A program made the translations under genes and the position numbers. Positions 12,187 to 25,445 of a stretch of DNA of 64,000 nt are shown one piece after another. Numbering within the stretch: position 1 is the first letter of the stretch; each line of letters begins with the position of its first letter. The DNA lies in assembly GCA_025175895.1 (NCBI GenBank), contig CM045998.1, forward strand, positions 10,897,153 through 10,961,152, read 5' to 3'. The notes under the pieces are model-generated. The model saw only the letters and a list, made by a program, of their open reading frames with translations, had not been told where the DNA came from and did not search any database. This DNA comes from Wurfbainia villosa (lineage: Eukaryota; Streptophyta; Magnoliopsida; Zingiberales; Zingiberaceae).

Positions 12187-12530
12187 TACCAATTGGCTAC
12201 CGGCAGTTGGACACAGTCCTCCGCCCGATACAGGGCTGTAGAACAACTGTGGTCCTCAAATCGAGTCGTCACATTGACAACGGCCTGACCTCCGTCGGGA
12301 TGCCCGTCGTAACCGATCGCGATGCGAAACCAATCTGACAGGCTGCAGCTTTGCTTGATTGCTTCGTTTCCCGATGTGGCGATCCACTCCGGTGGCCCCC
12401 GGGCACCGCCACTCTGTCGGTCCCTCGCCCCGCGCTCCCCGTAACGCCGCCATCCTTTCAGGCGCGGTGCGGTGCGGTGCGGTGCGGGTATAGAGGACGT
12501 GCACGCTGAGTCAAAGTCCATCCCTCGTTT
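12187..12530 (-). other. GC-rich block with a minus-strand open frame, identity unknown
   Basis: The minus strand is open from a Met at 12,521 to a stop at 12,186 (111 codons). The second half reads like a real protein (for example DWFRIAIGYDGHPDGGQAVV), while the first half is low-complexity Arg/Pro text produced by a (GGTGC)n tract at 12,462-12,487. A strong splice donor (G/GTAAGC) overlaps the last codons. No downstream exon is recognised. It may be an orphan first exon, a gene fragment, or just an open frame in the GC-rich region upstream of the VAP27 gene. Confidence 0.25.
12462..12487. repeat. (GGTGC)n microsatellite
   Basis: Four to five tandem copies of a five-base GC-rich unit in the sequence upstream of the VAP27-type gene. 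Confidence 0.85.
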
Positions 12531-13057
12531 AAGTAGATATTGAGCTTTAATTGCCAGCGGAGAAAGCGTTGGCCTTTTGATCGGCGAGTTAAAAGGTAGC
12601 CTAAAGTGCTACCGACGTGAATCGATCAACTGCCAGACACGAAGCAGCATCCTTTCTCTCTCCTCGCTTCAGCTTTCAGCACGTCATCAGCTGCGGGTGC
12701 TTTAGTCCAAACAACATCGCACGCAAGGCGAGGATTTATTTCCGCAGCCGACGACTCCTCTTATCTACAATTGCAACCGATCACGTCGCGCTGCTGAACG
12801 ACCGATTTGCTTACGTTTGAGTGACGGTTTCTAGGGTTCTACGCCATCGATCCTATTCTCTGTGTCATTTTTGGTCGTGTACGCAGGCGTATATACTGTC
12901 CTCCACGGCTGCTGGGCGATCTAGAAGTCCAAGCTGCGATCACAGGTTGGTGTTTTGGCTCCTATCTCAATTTTTTTAGCTCGATCTCCGTTCTTTTGCA
13001 TCGTCTTAGATTCGTGTGCTGGTTCTTGCGTTCTGGTTCAGAGATTAAGGGCGGCCG

Positions 13058-16000
13058 ATGGGGGTGGATCAAGTGCTCGTGGGGATCCAACCTCAAGAAC
13101 TTAAATTCACATGTAAGTCTGAGCACAAAATCTAGTACTTTTATTCGCTTTTTAGGCTTCGAGATTTTGGTTTGTTTTGGTTCGGCAACAACGTCGAAGA
13201 TTCATTGTCTTTGCGGCGTGATCGAGCAGTGTAGATTGGATCAGATGGCTCACCGATTGGGCAATTTACACTTGTATTTGATTTTGACTAAATCATGCTC
13301 CACCATTGGTCTTTTCCCTTTTTCTTTTTTTGGCCAAATTAATCACGCCATAACCATAAGTAAAATAAATACAAGGGGCTTGATTTGGTGAAATGGCAAC
13401 ACAAACTTGATCTTCAATCTAATCCTGGAAACCTCGTCGTCGTAGTGGTCTATGTAAGACTATATCAATAATAATACAGTAGTCATATTGCTGCTTATCA
13501 AAAATGTCTTCTTCCAACTGGCACCATTCCTAGATATAAAGAAGCGGACTTGTTTTATTGTTGCTTGTTATTTTTCCAGAATCCAGACTACTATAATTTA
13601 ACAGCTGAAGATTATGTATCTAAAGCTTACGTACTTTTTTATGTATGTTTTCCTATGGTTCCAATCTTTTACCACTACTTTAGCACGGCAATACTTAATT
13701 TAAACATGAAAGGGTGGTTGACAAGAAGGACAATTAAGGGCGAGCTTGCTATCAATTTAGGATTGATGAGATAAATCTACAATGGCATATTCTATCAAAC
13801 AGTGAAAGTAGGTGTTGTACCTTACATTGGTTAACCTTTTATTTCATGTATATTTGCACATGTTTCTTTTGTTTTTCTTGTTCATTCTGACTTTTTTTCA
13901 TACATATTTGTTGAATTTTCCATGGGAAATGCAGATGATGCTTAAGTAGGAAGAACGTGTTGCTTCCTTGCATAACATTTAGCACTTAAAGACAAATCAA
14001 GTGGAAGTATATTTCACTATTTAATGTTAGCCAATTTAGTGACTCCTTAAACAATGTTGAGGAAATATTCCCTTCAAAATATTTGCCAACGAGATTAAGG
14101 GCATTTTCTTACAGGGGAAGAAAAGTAGACGAAAATAAGGGGACAAAAAGATTTTTCCAGATGTACTTTCCCTTCGTTACCTTTAAACGGAAAAAAAAAC
14201 TAAAGGGAAGGAAAAGAATAAAAACTCACTTTCGCATAGAATGAAGTTCAAATCTGAGCTTAAAATTTCTTTTCAAATCTATTTTTCATTTTTTTCTTTG
14301 ACAAATAAAGTTCTGAGTTTTTGCTTTCCATCTTTCTTTCATCAAAGTAGACAGTCAGGCAAAAAATATTTTACAATTGTAATTTCTTTCCTACTTCATT
14401 TTTTCCCCCTAATTGTTTCCTTCCTTTATAGGAAACATTGCCTAAGGCATGAGTACTCTATATAAGTAGGGTACTCTAAATTACAGTAAAAAAATAAGAA
14501 ATACCAGACTTTAATATATAGGATAGCGAGAGCTGAAGTTCTAGAGTATGGGTTTTCAAATCAACTAAAGAGCTCAAGTTATTGTGAGGGTGTTAGAAAA
14601 ACACACTTGAAATCATAACCACATGCAAAGATAACTAGCATACTTATAGAGAAGAGAAACCATTTTCTTAGAAGATATAAGGAAAAGAGAGGATAAAGGG
14701 TTGAAAAACTATTTGATATATAGTTTGCACGATGATTCATTTGTTGATATAAAAAGGTTACATATATGAGTGCCTCTTTTAACTTGTATAAACTATCAAC
14801 TTGGTCTACCAATCTTTTTATTAGGGTTATTTTAATAAAAATAAATCAATTATAAAATATCTATGCTAATACTCAGTCCATGCTAGGGCAGTTCCATATT
14901 AAATTAATTACTATTGTTTAAGATATAATTAAAACTAAATATGAGTATTTAGTCTTCTTTACTGCTAATTTGAAGCTCCAATAATGTGGCACATAAGGAC
15001 ATAACTGAGGGAGGATCAAACTAGTAGTATGTTCTATGCATGAGACAAATTGAGGAAGATAAACAAAAGCCAAGGACTTCTATTGCTGTGAATCATATTA
15101 TATTTACTGAAAAGAACACACGTCTGATTTAGCTTTTGATGGTGATAATATTTTTTGCCATGATGAAGGAAAATATATGAACATAGAAGTTTATGTCAAT
15201 TGTGTAGAAAGATTGACAAGATCAATTAAGAAATAAAATAAACTAGCTATAGTTTTTTAATTGTCATTGCAGGAAGACAAACATGTCCCTCAATTTTATG
15301 ATTATTCATTGTTTATTAAATTTATGAGTTATGAAATTACTTTCTGAATGCTAAAATTTCAGGTCACGTCTGAAATTAAACTGAATGCTAAAAATTTTTC
15401 TTCCTTTTTCTACATTGTCCTTCCATTCACATTAACTTCTGAAAGCTCTGAAGTCCACTAGTTTCAGTATCTTCGCACTTGAAATTCTTAAAATTTGAAG
15501 TGATTAAAGTTTTAAAATCTCAATTTTCATAGTAATCTTGGTCCTGGGGAAACAATATGTTAAGAATGTTGACATATTGATACATGATACATGTTGGCAC
15601 CTGTTTGACCATGTCAACCAATATTTTTACATGGATTTACAACTTATACATTCCTATAAAGATAATATTTTTGACTCGTCAATTACCTACACTCTTAACT
15701 CGTTAAAAATATTAATCTTCAATAATTTGCTTCAATAAGATTATAAAATCATCATGGTCTCATCTTCTTGTTTTAATTTGCCAAATTTCCCCAATCTTAT
15801 AGTCAACCTTACCTAATTTTGTAAAAGAGGCCGAACCTCAAAGATTTCAGAACTGATTGTGCATCTGGCTACAGATTACAAATGAAAGACAATCCTACTC
15901 TTATTCAATTTGTAACTTTCCAATAAACTCATGTTTACTTTTTCTACATGTTGTATTGGTCACAAAAACTATTTCAAAGCTTTGTATCATTCAAACTAAG

Positions 16001-19000
16001 CTCTGTATACTGAATTTTGTATAACTTGCATAGCCTCTTATAGGACAACATGAGCAAAATGCCAGCTTTTGACCATGTCATCTTTGTATGGATTTCAACA
16101 TACTGTTGCAATTGTATGTCTCACCTATACTGTATGTCAGGGCACACTATTTAAATCGGTCTTTTACTAGCTTGAGGACAGGTAACATACTAGTATTTAA
16201 GATGTCAGAAAGTGGATCTGAGATTTGTCATTTTCTAGGTGACATTGTGATAGGTGCTTGTCTGCACAGAGGAGACCCAGATGATTTACATATAGTGAGA
16301 AGCACATTCTTCTGTTGTTATGAACTAGTGATATAATGCACCTCCAAGATTCTCTTTTTCATCTTACATATATTTTTGGTTTATCTTGCTACATGGCTAC
16401 CCTGTATGTATCCTATTCCTTATGTTGTCTGAGTTTTGATTTCCTTATGGAGGTCACCTTTTCTATTTGTAACAAAATTAGAATTGGAATACGATATAAA
16501 TGTTAGATCTGCAGCTTCTTTCTAATTGCTGAACTGGAGCTATTACCTTTAACTAAATTTAAATTGACTTTATAAATTGGGACTGACATAATAATTTTCT
16601 TGTTGATTCTAGTTGAGCTGAAGAAGCAAAGTTCATGTTCAGTTCAACTTACCAACAATTCACCAGAATATATTGCTTTCAAGGTTAATACTTGTTGCTT
16701 TATGTATGGCTCTACTTTACAGTACGCTCACAGATACAGAATTAGCATAAATTGTCTGTTCTTCATTCTTGCTCAAATGCCTGTCAGAACAATGTGTTAT
16801 ACATATAGTATATGATTATTGTTTGTAGAATTTAACATTTATTCATTGTAGAGTAGATTATTTTTTGTGTAAAATTAAATGGGTACTTAATCTTCCATGG
16901 TTTGCCTAGCTCATTAACTTTTCTCTTTGCGTTTCTTATTCTTCTGATTACTGTTTCACCCCACCCCCTAATTGTATTTTCTATGCAGCTATATTGTCAT
17001 ATTAACAGAGAAGTGATAACTTTATAGTGTGATAGGATCTATACAGTGGGTTCCCAATTGATGCGGGTTTAGAGTTTGTCAGTTTGTTTTCTATATTTTA
17101 AAAACCTTACATTACTGACTCAATTTGTGTGTTATTAGGTCAAAACAACATCTCCTAAGCGATACTGTGTGCGACCAAATACAGGCATTATTCTACCCAG
17201 ATCAGCATGCGACTTTACAGGTCTGTATTATAATTTGTCTGGCCATTGTTTGTATGCATGTTTTTGCTTATTGCATTTATTCTTGATTCTTGCTTTTAGA
17301 AATAGAGCACACGAAAGCGCTACAATATGTGCTGAGGTTGCAAAAGTTGACATCTTGAGAGATTTCCCTTTCATTATGCTTATCATGGTACACAAATTAA
17401 AATCAAGGAAAGCAGGGTTTGTATAGAACAGGATTTCATGATGAATATACAAGTGCCATTATGATTCAAGTACCAGATCAAAGTTGGTCCTTAATAACCT
17501 ATTATATTGGTGTATCATTACGTTGATCATCTGACCTATGCTTGTATCATTACATAAAAAATGGTTAATGGTGTATATATCCAAGAATTCAACCAGTATT
17601 AGAAATCATGGGGGAATTCATTACTGACATTTCCTCCAAATATAGATAATCTATCAGATAACCAAGGGCTGCCAATTAACAAAGTGTTGACTAATTTCTA
17701 TGGCATTGCTTAAACCTTCAACCATTTGGTGCTAAAACATATATTTACTTAATGGAATGATGGCTTGTAGCTATTAGTTCCTTTAATCCACTTCTTTGTC
17801 AGAAGAATTGGAAGAGGGTAACATGACCCATTTACCCATTTCCTGCAGTTCTTGTAATTAAGTTTTGTTTCAATTACTTGATATTTTGGTCCCTAACTAG
17901 ACTTGATTTTCAGCATTAGTTTTCTGGTATAACTAATTTGTGTTCACCTTCTTGGAGAGAGTTTATTGTTCATATTCATGTATTCTTATTCTTTTCAAGG
18001 AACAACACTATAGGAATAACAAGTTTCATCTTGAGACTAGGTATTCTAGTGGATTAGTGAATATGAAGGGTTTGAATTGAAGTCTATTGTGATTTAGAGA
18101 GAATTTTCCATGACATGCTACAGATGCTTAAGGTATATTTATCATGGTCCTATGGACAACTCCATTGAGATGAGAATTTTCAGGCATTTAAAAAGTTGAG
18201 TATGGCAATTTTACTGACTATTGCTGGCACACCTCATAAAAATTTCATGCTTAAAATCCTACAAAAAAAAAGGACCTGATGATATAGCACTATAAACGAT
18301 CTCACACAGAGAAAAGGAACATTAAAATTAAACTGTAGATTTGAATTACATGAGGGATCCAAATATTCTCCATAAAAAAGAAATAAAGGCTATTTCTCCT
18401 AATATTGGGAGACATTTTATCCAATTTATAATACCCAGCAAACACAATACAGACGTTGACAACTTCTAAAACTTAAAACCATAAGCAATTCAAAACCCTA
18501 AAATTAGCTACTTCATTACCTTCCTATCTATACAATAAGATAATGTGAATTCATAATAAGTAAATACTATTATATAAGCGATTTTATATAGTTTGTTATT
18601 TGGAGAATTCTTCTACAATCATTTTGTATTTGCTGATCAATATTGTATTGCATATCATGAATCAGTCTATCTGGTTGTGATTAATTGCTTGTCTTACTGC
18701 ATGCTTTGTGAAGATATATTGTTTGATGGATTTTATTATCTTCATAATCTTCTCATATCATGTGAAAAAGGGAAGCTCAATCTTAAAAAAGAATTTTTTT
18801 TATAGATAATTATTTTAATATCTTATTTGTATCTTGGCTTCTTCACATCACCGTCATTTGGCATTTGCTACTGGAGAATCAATGGGCTGTTTATTAGTTA
18901 GTAATGAAGCGATTGTTTATCTGTATCTAATCTTGATATTTTGAAGTTAGACATTGTATTACATATGAGAAGTGTCTATTATTTAGTTGTTTACAATAAT

Positions 19001-22000
19001 GTGATTTTGATTTTAGTTACCATGCAAGCACTAAAGGAAGCTCCGTCTGATTTTCAACTTAAAGATAAATTTCTGGTCCAGAGCACAGTTGTTCCCTATG
19101 GCACTACAGATGAGGACATTGTGCCAAGTTTTGTAAGAAAAGCATGCAGTCTTTTCTTTATACCTGCAATCATTTATTTATATGTTTTGATCTCCAACTT
19201 TTTGGTTCCACAGTTCTCTAAGGAAAATGGTAGATACATTCAAGAGAACAAATTAAGAGTTGTCCTAGTTAGCCCTCCTACTCTTGCATTACCAGAATCG
19301 TTTAATGGGACTTCCATACAAAAGCCAGCTTATGAAATCATTGAGTCTGCAGAGACTTGTATTGCCAGCAATGGTGTTTCACAACATGAACCAGCTAATG
19401 AAGTTTCTAATTCGAAAAAGCCCTCTAACTCAAATGAAGTTTCTGATTTGCAAAATTTTTCTGAATCAAAGGATGATAATGTGGAGCAGGAGCCCATTCA
19501 TCAAAACCATAAGCCAAATGAGACACATATTTCAAGCGATCAAGCATTCAATGAAGTGGACAGCATCCCTCCATCTCCTGTAATATATTTTTCCTGAGAG
19601 ATTTTCTTTCCCTTAAGACATTCACGCTATTTAATCTTCATATTTTTTCTGGTGTTCTTTTTGCACGGAGAACTTTATCTAATAACATTTTGATATATAC
19701 TAGATTACAAAAGCCGACAACCTTATATTTGCAAATGGTCGAATCTTGATGCATGTTTACTGATAGCATAATTCACTCTCTCTTTAGTCTTTTTATTATT
19801 TCCATTTGTGTTTCAAATGATCTTTCTTTTTCATCCTTCTGTAACAAAGCATCTATGGAATGTTTCTTTAGGTTGAGAAAGATATCGAGGAACTAAGGTT
19901 GAAGCTTGGGAATCTCGAATTGAAACTAAATGAGGTTTGTTTTTCCTACCCCCATGATTTGATGACATCAAAGAGATCTGTATCATTATGGTGGGTTCTT
20001 CATAGGTTCATTTTCTGACATTTGAGATGCAAGCCATTATGGAGAGTCAATAATGTTAAATAATCGAAATAATATTGTCTATGAATAGTTTCAGGTCATG
20101 TTTTCTCGTTGTTAGGCTCTAGAACATTAAGTGCTAAAATCAGATCAACAAATAGGCCATGCAGAAAAATGTGAACCATGTATGTTAAATTAGCAACTCA
20201 TTGGAACACTAATCAGCTAGAAAATGTCATTGTGCATGTCATTTTTAACAGTCAATAATACTAGAGTTTAAAAGTTGAAAGTTACTATCGTCTACCTGTT
20301 GCCATTGATCTGAAGCCAAATTCTAGTTTCCTTTAGCATACATGTTTTGGCACTAATAACTGGCTAACTGTAGTCTGGATGCAAATTTTTGCAGGCTGAG
20401 ACGACAATTGTGAATCTGAGGAAAGAGAAGGATTCTACTTCGCAAGAGGGAAAGAAATTGCAACAAGAAATTGTGAGTTGGTCTTTTATTAAAAACTGGA
20501 GTTTTATGTTACTAATACCATTTTATACCATATATGGTGTGATATTCTGAGCTAGAAGTCTGCCTATATCGAAGAAATTAGGGGAGGATCCTGTAATATG
20601 CTTAGTTATATGAAACAATCCAAGTCCGGTAGAGGTTGCAAGTACTATAGGATTGTGTATAGCTGGCTACAAGTTGAGGTCCGCAACCTCTAAGGATGAA
20701 ACCTTGATCCAAAGAATTGGATTTCACCTGCTCTCTCCAATCTTGACCGTAACTAGAATTTCTCTCAATAATAATATTCTCACCCTTCCCAAATGATGAA
20801 AATGAAATTAAGGGAGAACTAAATTATCATGTTAAAGCCTTCAACCTTGGTCCAAGCTCTTGGATTTCTTTAAGCATTTAATCAACTAGAGCATAACAAT
20901 TTTGAGAGTTTTTCATAAGTTCTGCATGTCTAAAAGCTCTCTGAGAGCTTATATATATGAGGCTTTAACGTTACAAAGTTTATTTGGGCACCTAACTGGA
21001 CTTCAACAGTTATATGCTTATATGTCGCTCAGTTGATCAGAAAGCCTTCCAACCCATTGGAACTAAAAGGGAAAGATTTTGTTGTCTAGATCCTCTGTTC
21101 AATCGATTGGAATGCCCAACATTTATAGCTTTGTCGTAAGCCTTTTGTAATGTCCAAGACTCAAGCCAGTTGACAAATACCCTCCAAAGTTGTAATACTA
21201 GCCAAGCTATTGATAATTCACCCACTTCCTAGGCAATCACATCAATACATTTTACATGCCCAAAACCATGGTTCATAGTCTTTGGATTTTCAACTCCTCA
21301 ATCCGGGCTCCCCACCATTGAGTCATCCCAGTGCCTCATCAATCTGGGTCTCTTCCTCTTATCCAAGCTCCTTGCTCTCTACTACTCTTAAGCATCCTCT
21401 CGATCTGAGCCTCTTGCTCCCAAGCCTATCTAACTTTTCCTCGATTTAGGCTCCTGTCCTTTAGAACTCCGTGCATCCCTTCAGTCCCGACCTCCTACCC
21501 TTAAGTCCATCAAGCTTTTACTCAATTCGGGCTATTTTCCCTAGAGTACTCCAAACATTCACTTGATCTGAGCCTCCTCCCTTAAATCCATCAAGCTCTC
21601 ACTTGATCCGGGGCTATTTGCCCTCAAGTACTCCGAGTATCCACTTAATCAAAGCCTCCTATCCTCGAGCTTATCACCACTCGATCTAGGCTCCCTGTCC
21701 TCAAGCTACTAAGTCATCCTGAGATGACTAACCTGCAGCACTCCATATAACAACATCAAATATACACCCAATTTAAGTTGTATTATCAATACGTTTGAAC
21801 ACCATAAAAAAAACCCAACCACTAAGGGGAATCATTTCTCCAACAGGTACATCATACAAAAGAGAACTCTTTGTGAAACTCTTATATACATTGGTGATCT
21901 CATCCTCTCGGTCCTGCTTACTAAGAGAAATTCAGATTTTTCTATGAAAGTTCATTTGGTGAATAACAACTGCATGTGTGAGTTGCTTCTTGTTACAAGA

Positions 22001-22226
22001 ACAAAGACTCAGATAGGGCACCCTAGTATACAGCTGCAGCATCGTACTATCTTTGCCCAAGCATGATGAGTTGCACTTTGCGATATTATAGGCTGGTTTT
22101 TTGCTCTTCTTGCAGGCTTTGCTGAGGACCAAATGTTCAGCTAGAGTTCAGGCTGGTTTCCCTTTACTCTTTGTGGTCTACATGACACTTGTCGGTTTGG
22201 CACTTGGGCATCTCTTGCACTTGTGA
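13058..22226 (+). CDS. VAP27: VAP27-type vesicle-associated membrane protein (MSP domain, tail-anchored)
   Basis: Eight coding exons: 13058-13112, 16613-16683, 17139-17220, 19017-19132, 19214-19579, 19872-19934, 20395-20472, 22116-22226. All junctions are GT-AG, phases match, and the sum is 942 bases (313 aa). The start ATG (GCGGCCATGG) is chosen because it opens directly into the conserved MSP sequence. Residues 1-130 form the MSP domain, seen in LKKQSSCSVQLTNNSPEYIA and TTSPKRYCVRPNTGIILPRS and ending LRVVLVSPP. Residues 131-230 are a Ser/Asn-rich linker, 231-285 a coiled coil, and 290-313 a hydrophobic tail anchor (AGFPLLFVVYMTLVGLALG). Proteins of this family sit in the ER membrane and bind FFAT-motif partners at ER-plasma membrane and other contact sites. 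Length fits the family. A 5'UTR intron of about 12,946-13,041 is possible. Which paralogue this is cannot be told. All exons look intact. Confidence 0.95.
13113..16612 (+). other. Intron 1 of the VAP27-type gene (3.5 kb)
   Basis: AT-rich intron between GTAAGT at 13,113 and the AG ending at 16,612. Apart from scattered short open frames (the longest near 13,550-13,774) I see no transposon ends or conserved exon. A long first intron is usual in plant housekeeping genes. Confidence 0.7.
20560..21880. repeat. Repeat-derived insertion in VAP27 intron 7
   Basis: The middle of the 1.64-kb last intron departs from the flanking composition. From about 21,290 to 21,720 the plus strand is a C/T-rich series of poorly conserved units built on CTCGATCTGGGCTCCT and CCTTAAGTCCATCAAGCT, with a period of roughly 50-60 bases. 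This looks like a decayed minisatellite from an LTR element. The part before it (20,560-21,240) reads like non-coding retrotransposon DNA. No ends or target duplication could be fixed. Confidence 0.45.
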
Positions 22227-23920
22227 AGGTCGTCTACCTGGATCTTTAATCTCAGAGCTAGAATTTATACTTTGTATCACCAGTAGGTTATCACCCTTGT
22301 CAAATATCCAAGATTTATGGGTTTTCAAGCTTCTCACCCATGAGGCATGATCGAGTACACTACCTATAAACGTACAAAATGTATTTTCAGTTTCTTTTTC
22401 GCTTTCTTTTGTGAAGACTAGACTGAAAGGATGCATCAGACGATGTAGAAGTCGACTCGGAAAACGATTAGTGTTGTGACATCTTGCCATAAACTAATCG
22501 GTTTCTGCAAAAATTTGATTAGAATTTAAAGAGCTCATTCTATGTGTGCAGTTGACTAAACGAAAAGCCTTAAACTTCTTAGGTTCTAGTTGAACTACAG
22601 TCAAATGCTGTGTGCGATTGGTATAGAATAGAATGAGTTTATGAAAAAGAAGAAGAGTTGCCTTGGGTTGATAGTGAGCCTTAAATTAAATGAATTCATC
22701 GAAATATTATGCTAGCGTTGTTGTATAATTAACAAGAAGAGCACAGATGCACCAGAAGTAAACTGTAAACAAAGGAAGACGAGACTTCCAGAGAGAGGGA
22801 ACTGTGAGCTAGCCACTAGCTTATTTCTTTATATATAGATCATGACTTATTCGACTTTCATAGCTGACCAAATTTAAAGGGAATTAATTTCATGCATTAA
22901 TTATTCTTAAATTTACTCAAATTTAATTAGACCTTCATATTATTTTATATGATTTTTTTTCACACTATTTATGTCTGTTGTTTACACCTAAGTTTGGTAA
23001 CTGTGCATTCAACGTGTTTTTTTTTTTTTGCATTTTTTCAGTTGGGTCCATTTATTCGAGGGAATTTGCCAATTTTCCTTATTTACTATGGTTCAAGGAA
23101 AATATTTTCTTTATTATTTTTTACATTTTTTTTATATTCTAGGTGTTTAAATTTTTAATCTAATTATTCGTGGGAAGAAAGGTTCTGTCGTATCACCAGA
23201 TTATGCCCTAGAAGATTTATTATTATTATTGTTTTTCAAACTTAGATGGGGACAATTTATATGGATTCCAACCAAGCACCATCACTCCACATCAATGATG
23301 TTGTACACGTTGCTTTTCGTTCGTCCACTGATATAAAAGGTTAGCCTTTATCAATCCGTCCCTGGATCATCATAAGGGAGATAAATTACGATAGATTTTT
23401 GACCCTTGAGACTAATAACTAACGCATGGAGAGACGACACCCTCACATTTGCAAGGAATTGATCCGTTATCCTACTGGGTGAAGTTGGACATCAACTCTA
23501 GGACAATGGCGTATTGGTTAATCATGAAGTACAATGGCGTGTTAATTATCATGAGATTCCTCTTTATATTTTTAGGATCGATTCCGTTTTGACAGCGTGC
23601 ACTGTACGAATGGTGGTAGAAATCAACCCTTTTATCTCAATGTGATCGGTTTTCTTGATATCGCATGGATTTTTAACATGTTCGGATCATACGTCATCTT
23701 GATTTATCCTCGTCGACTAATGAAAAAACTCTGTGGGACAAAACCGATTGACTATTAGAACCAATAGAGAAGAAAAATCATTTCTGATATATGATATAAA
23801 TAAAATAAAATAAAAGTTGGACATCAACTCCAAAAAAAAAATTAATAGTTAAAATTTTTTCACAAATTCTTCTCATTTCCATATAAATTTTAAAATATTA
23901 AATTTAAAATAATTAATTTT
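22227..23920. other. Spacer downstream of VAP27
   Basis: The 3'UTR of the VAP27-type gene is expected in the first few hundred bases; I cannot place the poly(A) site. The rest is AT-rich, with T-runs near 23,020-23,130, and holds no recognisable gene. Confidence 0.5.
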
Positions 23921-24072
23921 AAAAATAAAAATATCAAATTAAAATGATACATTTTATAAATATCATTATTTTTATAAGTTAATATAATATATTAATAAAA
24001 ATAAAAATATCAAATTAAAATGATACATTTTATAAATATCATTATTTTTATAAGTTAATATAATATATTAAT
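23921..24072. repeat. Perfect 76-bp tandem duplication
   Basis: Positions 23,921-23,996 are repeated at 23,997-24,072 with no mismatch that I can find. The unit is over 80 percent A+T. Perfect identity suggests a recent slippage or unequal exchange event. Confidence 0.85.
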
Positions 24073-24429
24073 TTTAAATTATTTAATTTTTTATTCATCT
24101 CTTTTCCTTCGTCAATTCACTGCTTAATTTTTTATTAAAAAAATTATCATTGACAAAAAAAAAAAATTATTGACAGCTCGAGATGATAATCACTAATATC
24201 ATTTTCTTAGATGATAAACAACTACTTCACATAATTTTAAATCTCGTCGACTACTTAAAAATTTCACGAGTGGATAGAAAGTTCATTCCGCTCAATTTCA
24301 AATGGATCAAATAATCCATAAATAAGTAAATAGAACAAAATGTCTGGATTAATTATCGTAGAATTCTTCTTTTCTCTTGCCAATGTTTAGAAGTAAACAA
24401 GGCATAAAGGCCCAAGGCGAGATGGTTTC

Positions 24430-24671
24430 AACGTGGAGTTTCTGATTGCCTGGTGGGACGTTAGCAGATTTTGATTCTGAAGTTTCAAAGGGCAAACATA
24501 CCTAGTGATCATTTCAGGTCAATTTCATTAGAACTCATTCTAGTCAACCTCATCTCTAAAGTTCTTGCTTTGCAAGTTCATGCCGGACTTGAGGTTCTGA
24601 AACCTCATCTCGTCGGAGACTTCAAGTGGATTTTCTTCTTCGGCAGAGCTCATACTGATCTTGATGCATGA
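24430..24671 (+). pseudogene. Possible L1-type LINE reverse transcriptase scrap
   Basis: The plus-strand frame contains FRSISLELILVNLISKVLAL followed by a Leu/His-rich stretch, which resembles the 'RPISL...KIISKVLA' block of plant L1-type reverse transcriptases. The piece is short and no catalytic box is present. It could be coincidence. Confidence 0.35.
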
Positions 24672-25059
24672 AGCTTTTTCTGCCTTTGTTCGGTTGAGAC
24701 TCAGCTTCCTGTTATATCAAAAACAGCTGTCTTTGCCTAGGTTGTTTTTTTTTTATTTAGTTACAATCGAGTATTTAACTCTTTCGACTAACTCTGGGAT
24801 GATTGATTCAATTCTAAGAATTTTTTTTTATCGAGAATAAATTAAAAAATACTCAGTTTAACAATTTAAACTTTATCATCCTACTCAAGAAAAATTTACG
24901 TGGTGCATTATAATTGAAAATATCTAAAAATATTTGACAATTTATCAAATCTCAAATTTGAAATTGTCCAAACATAATTTCATAATTTCATATTTATCAA
25001 AATACGCACTTCATTCCTTTTTATCCCTCCCGCCAAATAAATATACAATTAATACTGAG

Positions 25060-25445
25060 ATTGATATTGTATGTGGTATTGAAAATTTAAATCTCAAATT
25101 CACTGTGTTTCTGGGAATATAATTTCTAGCACCACTTTATTTTCGGCCATTTGATATTATACGTGGTGCTGGGAATTTAAATCTCATGATCACTGTGTTC
25201 CTGTGAATATATTCTCAGCATCATCTTTTTACTAGGACAATTTGATACTGTATGTGATGCTGGAAATTTAAATCTCATGACCACTATGTTCCTGGAAATT
25301 TAAATCTCATGACCACTGTGTTCCTGAAAATATAATTCTCAACACCACCTTTTTTCTAGACAAATTTGATATTGCACGTGGTGCTGATAATTTAAATCTT
25401 ATGACCACCGTATTCCTGAAAATATAATTTTCAATACTATTTTTT
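25060..25445. repeat. Palindromic tandem array, about 4 units, outside the MULE
   Basis: Units of roughly 60-115 bases combine GTGGTGCTGGGAATTTAAATC, a CACTGTGTTCCTG block and an AATATAATTCTCAACACCACC block, then TTTGATATTGTACGTG. The wording is the same as in the arrays inside the Mutator-like element at 48.6-54.4 kb, but without the flanking transposon sequence. This is a dispersed copy of that repeat family in the spacer between the two host genes. Confidence 0.8.

Noticed and set aside
13550..13774. Possible extra exon in VAP27 intron 1
   Set aside because: The frame looks protein-like in part, but VAP27 proteins have nothing at this place and the exon 1-exon 2 phases already fit.
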